DNA from: Adiantum capillus-veneris
Lineage: Eukaryota > Streptophyta > Polypodiopsida > Polypodiales > Pteridaceae
DNA: 64,000 nt
NCBI GenBank assembly: GCA_014529385.2
Contig: CM043951.1
Coordinates: forward strand, 107,163,384-107,227,383
Direction of reading: 5' to 3'
Of the stretch, positions 57,043-64,000 are shown one piece after another. The position numbers were made by a program, and so were the translations under genes. The notes beneath the pieces were generated by a model that was given only the letters and a program-made list of their open reading frames with translations, was not told the origin of the DNA and did not search any database. Position 1 is the stretch's first letter. Each line of letters begins with the position of its first letter.

Positions 57043-58317
57043 GTAGCCTTCCTAAAGGGAGTATCCAGCTACTGTCTCCCCATCCCGTATCCGTGTGAAA
57101 ATATTTGCAAAATCTGTATCTGTGGCATACTGATCGACCATATCCTCGAAGCTCCTATGATGTATCGTGGAAACAGCCAGAACCAACGGTTTCCGAGACA
57201 AAGCATCTGCCACCACATTCTTCTGTCCCTGCACATGGACAATCTGGAAGTGGAACTCTGACAAGATGTTCGCCCACCGCATCTGCTTTTCCGAAAGCTA
57301 CTTCTGTGACAAGAAGTAGCGCAAACTCTGATGGTCTGTAAAGACAGTAAAATCCGCTCCGAGTAGGTAATGTCGCCACTGAGTAAGAGCATGGATAACC
57401 GCCAAAAGCTCTTTCTCATAGATCTGTGTTGTCATCTCCGGCCTAGAGGAACAAACGGCTCGCGTAAGCTATGACATGGCCTTCTTGCATCAAGACCACA
57501 CCTAGACTACGACCACAACCATCACAATGTACTTCAAATGACTTCTGCAAGTCCGACAAAGTCAAAATAGATCCCGTAGTCAATTTCTCTTTCAATGTCC
57601 GAAAGGCAGTCACCTCTGTGGGTCCCCACGAAAAAGGTACTCCTTTCTGTGTCAAGGTATGCAAAGGGGAAGCAACCTCTGCAAACTTTCGTATGAACTG
57701 CCTGTAGTACGAACACAGTCTCAAGAAGCTTCTAACTTCATGGACATTCCTCAAATCGGGCCAATCACGGATAGTCTCTATCTTGGCCGGGTCCATTTGC
57801 ACTCCTGTTGCTGACACAGTGTGTCCCAAAAAGTGTATCTCTGGTAGGAAAAATTCACTTTTCTTTGCATTAATCACTAACGTGTGATCTCGTAATGCCT
57901 GAAAGACTTGAAGCAGATGATCTCGTGTTTTGCCTCATTCTTGGAGAAAACAATGATGTCGTCAAAGAATGTGCCAACAAATAGCCTGTACTCTCGAAAA
58001 ATCATGTCCATCATCCGGTTAAATGTCGCAGGAGCATTGGTTAAGCCAAAAGGCATCACCAAAAACTCAAATAACCCAAAAGTCGTCCGAAAAGCTGTCT
58101 TGTAGACATCTCCTGGCGCTATCTTGATCTGATGATATCGACTCTTCAAGTCAATCCTGCTAAAGCACGAGGATCCCTGTAACCTGTCAAGTATATCATC
58201 GATCCTAGGAATCGGAAATCTGTTCTTGATGGTGATTTTGTTGAGAGCACTATAATCGATGCACATTCTCCAAGATCCGTTGAGTGGCATAAAATGGTAA
58301 CCATCTTTTTGCAACAT
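57043..58317 (-). pseudogene. gypsy-3 reverse transcriptase and RNase H
   Basis: [62 protein letters not shown] and catalytic FFDDIIVFSK (about 57955-57985). Connection: FFLPEIHFLGHTVSATGVQM. RNase H: EVHCDGCGRSLGVVLMQEGH (Asp-x-Ser position altered to DG-C), then KNVVADALSRKPLV. The first residues MLQKDGYHFMPLNGSWRMC carry an apparent small insertion relative to the family's QKKDG.WRMC. Sequence upstream of 58317 is unrelated. Confidence 0.9.
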
Positions 58318-59417
58318 TTGTCAGCCTACTCAACGTCCTCTTCCTCATATGTGTATATATTTTTCTACGCTATTAAGTTATCTAGAGTAAATTCCCCCTC
58401 TTCGTTTAACCTTTGTGGCGACACATACATTATACTCTTCCCAAAAATGTCACCTTAGTTATATATTTATATTACCACCCTTTTCTTTTTTGCTTTGTAA
58501 ATAGAATAAGCATACAATAACCAACTATATACCCCTAAACTTTCTTACCTCTTGTGAATTAGTAGTAGAAAAATAATATATCCATCTTCCACCCCATATA
58601 GATAAATTCCCATGGAAATCAACTCTCCACTTGTCTTTACCAAAGATTATGGTCCCTCTCTACAAGTCTTCTATGCCCCCTACATAGATGGCCCAATATC
58701 TCTCAAGAATATACATATAGTTTCTCTCCTTTCAAAAAAGACTCCAATTGTATATTCTTTTCACAAGCAAATAATATTGGGCCCTCCTCTATTTGTTTAA
58801 GCATCATAGCCTTTTGAAAAAGCATGATTCCCCTTGGATGCATACAAGCAAAGGGCCCATACAAGAAGACTTGGAAGCAAAAGGTTCCCTAGCCTAGTGT
58901 GGACCTTCCAAACCGAATTCCTTGGTGCATGGGCGTGAAGAATAGTCCAAATTCATATCAAACATGTTGAGAAGGTCAATTTTGCCTTTTGAAGCATGTC
59001 ATTCCGAGCTACAGGTAAAAAGTTATGGTCAAAATAGTGTAAATCTGTCAGATTCGCAGAAAAAGGGAACTGTAAATCAAGTAAATCAAAAGGGTGAGAT
59101 CTTATTTTTCCCCTACTCATCTTTTAGAAGAGCAATGAGTATTCAAGGTCACTTGTATGTGATGGGACCAACCTAAAGATGCTTTCTAAATGCCAAGACA
59201 GACAAGTTGAGATACCTCGCAGGAGCCACCCGTAGGGCCTCATGGTGGGGCCCACCTACATTATGCACCCCTATGGAGCCTTCACGGTTTAAAATGATAT
59301 TTTTGGTAAATAAATAGTCCCTTTTATGTCCAATATTCAATGAGTGGTCAAAGGACACTTAATTAGGTCTAATCACTTACTCTAATTAAGTGTAGCATAA
59401 TCCCACTCCTACACAAC

Positions 59418-59426
59418 TATAAATAG
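59418..59426 (+). promoter_or_regulatory. TATA box of the gypsy-4 LTR
   Basis: TATAAATAG followed by a C-run and GGAGAGACTC, the layout of a plant LTR promoter. No other strong TATA lies nearby. Confidence 0.6.
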
Positions 59427-60413
59427 CCCCCCTTGGAGAGACTCAAGGACACACACCTATATTTTCAACTTCATGTTGTTTCTTGATCAATAGTAGAGAA
59501 AACCCCAACTCTCCCTCTTTCACATCCTCCCTCCTAACCCTCCTCTTTGGAGGAAGTGCAACTCTATTCTCCACTCTTTCCATTCTACAATCTCTTACTC
59601 CATCAACCCAATAAATCATTTGTAGCACCTCAATAACTTGTAAATACATCATGATCTCTCTCATGGTTATGTTAATGATCATGAAATCATCTTCAAAACT
59701 TTCAAGTGTCGCAATTCGTGACGGTTAGCAAGCGTCTGTCCTCCCCTTAAAAGGTGTGCGAGAAATCAAGTAAGTGCTCTATTCTCAATTTACCATTGGT
59801 TTGTTTCTCCACACTTATTCAATTGGTCTAAAGAAATTTCTCACTCCAACTCTCTTTTGCTTCATTACATATGCATGTGGCTACCTCTCATGGTGATTTT
59901 ATTTGTGTCACGGCATTGCATAGATGGAGATGAGCTCTCTATGCAAAGTGTGTTAGTTTGATGTAAGTGATTCTCTTGTGTGTTTGAGAGGCAAGTCTTG
60001 TGCGCATGATTTTTTGATGAGTGCTTGAGAGAGGAAGAGTTTGGATGTATTATGGGTATTCTTATGGGGAGAAGGTGAATGCTATTCCACAAATTGCATA
60101 TTTCATTTTGATGCACGGCATTGGGTTGCATAATCGTTGATGGTGTTCAAGTGTCCAAAGTGTATATAGAGTAAGGGGGTTTTCAAAGTGTGTTGCTTGA
60201 GTGGGTGAGTGCAAGTGTTATTTTTGATTGGTTTCCTTCTCCACTACCAAAAGAAGGTGGTGCCCCAAGTAGTGTGCGTACCTCTTTACGAACATTTTGT
60301 GAGGGTAGGCCCATTGGTTTGGGTTTCGAGGCCCCATTTCAAAAAGCTCGCTCTCATTAAGTGGTGCCCCCACTGAGGAACATATTTCCAAGTTACCTTC
60401 AAATTTTTTAGTG

Positions 60414-60626
60414 ATGAACAATGGGGTTCCCATCTATCCATTTCATTTTGCACAACACATTAGAGTAAATGTTCACATAGATAGAAAAGTCTTTTTCCAG
60501 CAACGCATTGTTTTTATGTTTGGTGTAGATAGACTTAGAGAAATACTGGCATCACCCAATCCAATTATACTTCCAATCATCAATTATGAAACTTCTTTTG
60601 ATGTTCACGTTTTCATTTTGTTTTAA
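60414..60626 (+). CDS. Small leader ORF, unit 1 of a diverged pair (unknown function)
   Basis: A 70-codon frame from the ATG at 60414: MNNGVPIYPFHFAQHIRVNV, then FQQRIVFMFGVDRLREILAS, PNPIILPIINYETSFDVHVF and ILF before TAA. Its last 43 codons align without gaps to 60791-60919 (unit 2). Of the 43 residues 24 are identical, and 15 of those 24 use a different codon, which points to protein-level constraint. It matches no family I know. It lies in the leader of a Tat/Athila-like gypsy element; related Ogre elements carry an extra ORF ahead of gag, but I see no link in sequence. Confidence 0.5.
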   Translation: MNNGVPIYPFHFAQHIRVNVHIDRKVFFQQRIVFMFGVDRLREILASPNPIILPIINYETSFDVHVFILF

Positions 60627-60724
60627 AGGTAGGAACAAGCAGTGGTGAAGGGGTTCTCAAGGGCCATTTGAAGGAACGAGGTCTTCAAACCAACAACGAG
60701 GAGTAGCACATGAATCGCGATTAA

Positions 60725-60922
60725 AACAATGAACTTTTTAGGCCTATTGCTCGGCAATCCATTCATATAATCATTGCAACTAAGTTTAGGTTTCAATCTA
60801 TCATAAGGAGGATATTTGGATCCACTCGCCTCAATGAAATCAATGCTTCAATTAATCCATTTATTCTACCTATGATAAAGTACGAATTAACAATGGATGT
60901 GTACATCTTCATTTTAATGTAA
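60725..60922 (+). CDS. Small leader ORF, unit 2 of a diverged pair (no ATG; unknown function)
   Basis: The open stretch after a TAA at 60722 reads NNELFRPIARQSIHIIIATK, FRFQSIIRRIFGSTRLNEIN, ASINPFILPMIKYELTMDVY and IFILM before TAA at 60920. The stop falls at the same aligned position as in unit 1. There is no in-frame ATG before the conserved part, so it may be an exon, part of a longer product, or a relic. It ends 85 bp before the gag ATG. Confidence 0.45.
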   Translation, partial: NNELFRPIARQSIHIIIATKFRFQSIIRRIFGSTRLNEINASINPFILPMIKYELTMDVYIFILM

Positions 60923-61007
60923 TCAGATTTATAGTGTCAACAATCTTGTGCAGCCCGTAAGAGAAAAGTTTCTTTAAAAAAAAGAAATTTCAAAAAGTCT
61001 AAACAAA

Positions 61008-63410
61008 ATGTCAAGTTCTTTTCCCACGTTCTATGCAAGAAGTGGGGAAGATGCGCAAGAGTTTCTTGACAACTTGGAGATGGCACATCTCATATCCGGG
61101 AGAGATGAAGAGGAAGTAAAGCTACGAGCCTTCCCGTTGGTTCTAAAAGCAGAAGCTAAAGCATGGTATGAGACCTTGCAACCCCAAATCAAGTCCAATT
61201 GGGAGAGACTGCGAGCAAGCTTCCTCTCCAAGTTCGGGCAAGGTGATACTTCTAAAGGACTATGGAAATGTCTTATTGGACATAAGCAGGTATCACTTGA
61301 AGACTATCCCTCTTATGAAGCAACCTTTGTCAATCTATGGGGTAGGTGGGAGGCTACATTAGAAAATCATGGTGGTGCACCTAACTTTCTAAAAAAAGAG
61401 AGATTCATGGTTGGCTTGTATCCACTTTTAAAGGCTAAAGTAGAGCTAAAATTCCCATCCACCTTCGAAGAAGCACGTGAGGTAGCCATCATCAAGTTTA
61501 GAAAACTACACTTCCAAGCACATAGAGCAAGGGGTTTGAATGAAGTGAGTGACAGGGAGTCTTCACAAACCATGGAAGCACCAATTAGGGCCCCTCTTGC
61601 ACAATCTTCACAAATAGGAGATAACTCTCAACAAGAGGTTTTACAAAGGCTAACTCAACAGCTTGAGAACCTCACTCTGAATCTAGTACAAGGCCTACCT
61701 CAACAACGACAACCAAGAGAAGGGAATCGCAATCAACGAAGACAAGCTCAAGAGTTGCGATGTTGGAATTGCAATGAAATGGGCCATGGCATGTACAATT
61801 GTCCACATCCAAGGCGACTTCCGGGAGACATATACCCCCCCAGACCGCCTCCTCTCACTGTGCAGCAAGAACAAGTTCAAGGCCCACAAATCCTTCGTCG
61901 ACCACCACCACCAGCAGATATACCTCCCGTCCCACATGAGGAGGAAGAAAGAGGAGTCAACATCATCAAGCTAGAAGAGGTAATAGATGAGCATACTCTA
62001 AACTTTGATGTTATGCCGGCAGAAAAACGCACAAGAGCACATGATAAGGATGAAGACATGAGAAGTGAAGGAACAAATTCAGCCAGAAGGGACAAGAAGA
62101 AGAAGTCAAAGATGGAAGAAGCTGAAGGTAACAGGAAGAAAAGATCAAGGCGAAGGGAGATTGGTATCAACGACTTCCCATTGGGAAAGGAGCTAGAGCC
62201 CTACAACATCCTGGAGGATTTACAAACCCAAAAGCCAAACATTTCATGGCCTCAACTTCTACACCTATCAGACAAAGTAAGAAGGCAATGGCCAAAGTTG
62301 GTAAGTACAAGAATTCCAAAAAAGAAAGCAAATCTTTCCATTAAGGTTGTGGCCTCAAAGCTACAAAAAGATGTGGAACCCATTGTGGATGCTTACATAA
62401 GGGGTAAAAAGGTGTCTAATGTATATGTTGATGGTGGAGCTCAAATGTGTGTGATCACGGAAAAATCAATGAACAGGTTAGGGCTTGAAATTACAAAGTC
62501 CTCTAATTGTCAAGCTAGGCTAGCCAACAACTCAAGTGTGAAGTGTTTGGGGATCATTGAAAATGTAAAAGTCTCTGTATGTAACATAGATGCACGAGTG
62601 GATATGTATGTCATGCCAGCTAAGGGGGAGGGCTATCCCATCATCCTAGGGAGGCCTTGGCTCATTGCTGTGAATGCAGATAAAAAATGGGGAAGTGGTC
62701 GTTTGATTCTTAAGAAGGGTCAACCGGTGGTGTATGATTGGCGAGAAGGAAAGCAACTAGATATCAACTATGAAACCACGGCAGATGAAGAGAGCGAGGA
62801 GGAGAGTCCTTACTCAAGTGATGAGGAAGCATCAACCAGTGCATCAACCAGTGAAGAGGAGTCTTTTTTGGAGGTAATGGGAATTGTATTCAACGCCAAC
62901 ACTCAAGATGTTCCAATAGAAGAAAAGCCAACAGACAATCACACACGAGGGGATGAAAGATGCCACCACCTTGAAGAAGGATTTGAGAAGATGCTTGCAA
63001 AAGATCTTACTTGTGAGGAGAAGAGGTCCTACATCAATATGTTAAGGAAGTATCCCAATTTGTTTATCACTGACTACTCACAAATAAGAGGTGTAGATGT
63101 AATAGAGCATCGAATTGAATTGAAACCAGGGACCAAACCCGTGGCTCAAAAGTTAAGGCGACTAGGATCTGTGCAACAAAAGGCTCTCCTACAAGAAGTG
63201 AATCGACTCTTGAAGGCTGGCTTCATCTATCCAGTATCCAGCTCCGAATGGGTATCACCTATTGTAGTCACTTCCAAGAAGAATGGTAAGTGGAGGGTCT
63301 GCGTGGATTACAAACCCCTCAACGCTGCGACAAAGAGGGACCACTTCCCTCTCCCTTTCCAAGATGAAATTTTGAATGAAGTAGCAGGTCACGAATACTA
63401 CAGTGTGTGA
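61008..63410 (+). CDS. gypsy-4 gag - protease - RT polyprotein (Tat/Athila-like), 800 codons
   Basis: A long open frame from ATG. Gag core at residues about 5-190 (LVLKAEAKAWYETLQPQIKS, NWERLRASFLSKFGQ); zinc knuckle CWNCNEMGHGMYNC at residue 252; a Pro-rich then Lys/Glu-rich linker; protease with NVYVDGGAQMCVIT (D475, D-G-G active site) and YPIILGRPWLIAV; an acidic Ser-rich linker; RT N-terminus with KPVAQKLRRLG, LLKAGFIYPVSSSEWVSPIV and WRVCVDYKPLNAATKRDHFP. It lacks a chromodomain-lineage signature, and the RT sequence resembles the Tat/Athila group. It ends at a TGA caused by a one-base shift (see next entry). Confidence 0.93.
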   Translation: MSSSFPTFYARSGEDAQEFLDNLEMAHLISGRDEEEVKLRAFPLVLKAEAKAWYETLQPQIKSNWERLRASFLSKFGQGDTSKGLWKCLIGHKQVSLEDYPSYEATFVNLWGRWEATLENHGGAPNFLKKERFMVGLYPLLKAKVELKFPSTFEEAREVAIIKFRKLHFQAHRARGLNEVSDRESSQTMEAPIRAPLAQSSQIGDNSQQEVLQRLTQQLENLTLNLVQGLPQQRQPREGNRNQRRQAQELRCWNCNEMGHGMYNCPHPRRLPGDIYPPRPPPLTVQQEQVQGPQILRRPPPPADIPPVPHEEEERGVNIIKLEEVIDEHTLNFDVMPAEKRTRAHDKDEDMRSEGTNSARRDKKKKSKMEEAEGNRKKRSRRREIGINDFPLGKELEPYNILEDLQTQKPNISWPQLLHLSDKVRRQWPKLVSTRIPKKKANLSIKVVASKLQKDVEPIVDAYIRGKKVSNVYVDGGAQMCVITEKSMNRLGLEITKSSNCQARLANNSSVKCLGIIENVKVSVCNIDARVDMYVMPAKGEGYPIILGRPWLIAVNADKKWGSGRLILKKGQPVVYDWREGKQLDINYETTADEESEEESPYSSDEEASTSASTSEEESFLEVMGIVFNANTQDVPIEEKPTDNHTRGDERCHHLEEGFEKMLAKDLTCEEKRSYINMLRKYPNLFITDYSQIRGVDVIEHRIELKPGTKPVAQKLRRLGSVQQKALLQEVNRLLKAGFIYPVSSSEWVSPIVVTSKKNGKWRVCVDYKPLNAATKRDHFPLPFQDEILNEVAGHEYYSV

Positions 63411-64000
63411 TGGGTATTCAGGATATTTTCAAATTAGGATAGCAGAAGAGGACCAACCAAACACCACCTTCATCACACCTTGGGGATGTTTTGCATTCAG
63501 AGTAATGCCTTTTGGGCTCACCAATGCTCCTAGCACCTTCATGAGATTCACAATATTTGTATTTCAGCCATTCTTTGGAAAATCCATAAGAGTCTTTATG
63601 GATGATTTCTGTATTTATAGTTGTAGATCACTTCATTGCCAAAAGGTTGAAGAGGGGCTTAAGAGGCTCCATCAATTTTGGGGACAACTCAACCCAGAGA
63701 AGTGTCATATCGGTGAATCTCAGGTGGTTTTGCTAGGCCATGTGGTTTCTTCACAAGGAATTCAAGTGGATCCCTCTAAAGTAGAGGCCCTTTTGTCATT
63801 ATCTCCACCAACAACAACTAAGGAGCTAATGACCTTCAACCACAAAGTGAAGTACATGTCTCGCTTCATCCATCTCCTAGCAGAAGCCATCGCCCCTTTG
63901 CATAGGTTGGCAAGCCAATCTACATTTGAATGGGGGAGGGAACATGCAAAATGTTTTGAGGAAGTGAAGGGCATTCTTAGCTCTCTCCCGATCCTAATGC
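63409..64000 (+). pseudogene. gypsy-4 RT continuation after a frameshift, runs off the window
   Basis: Picks up exactly where the previous frame ends: DGYSGYFQIRIAEEDQPNTT, FRVMPFGLTNAPSTFMRF, catalytic RVFMDDFCIYS at about 63589-63620, VLLGHVVSSQGIQVDPSKVE and HRLASQSTFEWGREHAKCFE. It stays open to base 64000. The shift lies at 63405-63409 (AGTGTGTGATGGG), where one extra base, or loss of two, is needed to explain the junction. The RNase H and integrase lie outside the window. Confidence 0.92.

Larger units (their letters stand above)
54662..58317 (-). mobile_element. Ty3/gypsy chromovirus 3, 5'-truncated, tail-to-tail with element 2
   Basis: Minus-strand element running from RT (58317) through RNase H, integrase and chromodomain to a polypurine tract and 3' LTR at 54662-55221. 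Gag, protease, PBS and 5' LTR are missing at 58317. It is better preserved than elements 1 and 2. Confidence 0.88.
58318..61007 (+). other. Upstream region (LTR and leader) of Tat/Athila-like gypsy 4
   Basis: Non-coding for gag-pol. A 5' LTR probably ends around 59700-59770, since a strong TATA box precedes it at 59418-59426. A plausible LTR start is TGTTGAGAAGG at about 58963. Neither border can be fixed without the second LTR, which lies outside the window. A donor-like CAAGTAAGTG lies at about 59769. The 3' half of the leader contains the paired small frames described separately. Confidence 0.5.

Overview
This looks like plant nuclear DNA from a large, repeat-rich genome. The evidence is GT-AG introns, a plant-type DGAT1 gene start, plant CACTA (En/Spm) transposases with DUF4216/DUF4218 regions, Ty3/gypsy chromoviruses, a Tat/Athila-like gypsy element, a Ty1/copia remnant, several LINEs, and very long (GA)n/(GT)n microsatellites. 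The species cannot be named from the sequence. The extreme microsatellite load and old, shuffled elements would fit a non-angiosperm land plant such as a fern or lycophyte, but that is inference.

Layout. 1-0.85 kb: LINE 3' fragment. 0.85-4.6 kb: (GA)n/(GT)n tracts separating short modules that are duplicated and reshuffled. 4.6-9.2 kb: a nearly full-length LINE on the minus strand, inserted inside a (GA)n tract whose unfilled paralogue survives at about 3.5 kb. 9.2-13.4 kb: microsatellites, a C56 run, a long fold-back and a second LINE fragment. 13.4-17.3 kb: degenerate CACTA element (minus). 17.6-26.2 kb: complete-length but dead gypsy chromovirus with 1.6-1.7 kb LTRs and a TGTAC target duplication. 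27.2-27.5 kb: leader fragment of a relative of that element. 28.1-33.5 kb: second degenerate CACTA (minus) with both transposase types. 34-36.9 kb: TCTAA-rich degenerate repeat, a CACTA-like end, a transposase fragment and a near-perfect palindrome. 37-40.7 kb: copia remnant (minus) with one 216-bp LTR.

42.4-45.4 kb: a Tourist-like MITE and then the only recognisable host gene, the first four exons (152 codons) of a DGAT1-type acyl-CoA:diacylglycerol acyltransferase. A dead LINE sits in its intron 1. No fifth exon was recognised before the window ends, so either intron 4 exceeds 18 kb or the gene is truncated.

45.4-64 kb: minisatellites and three gypsy elements: a 5' part of a chromovirus (+), a tail-to-tail chromovirus 3' part (-), and a much better preserved Tat/Athila-like element (+) with an 800-codon gag-protease-RT frame running off the right edge. 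Its leader holds two diverged copies of a small, apparently protein-coding sequence, which I consider the most novel signal here. Apart from DGAT1 the genes do not form a pathway; they are autonomous mobile-element functions, almost all broken.
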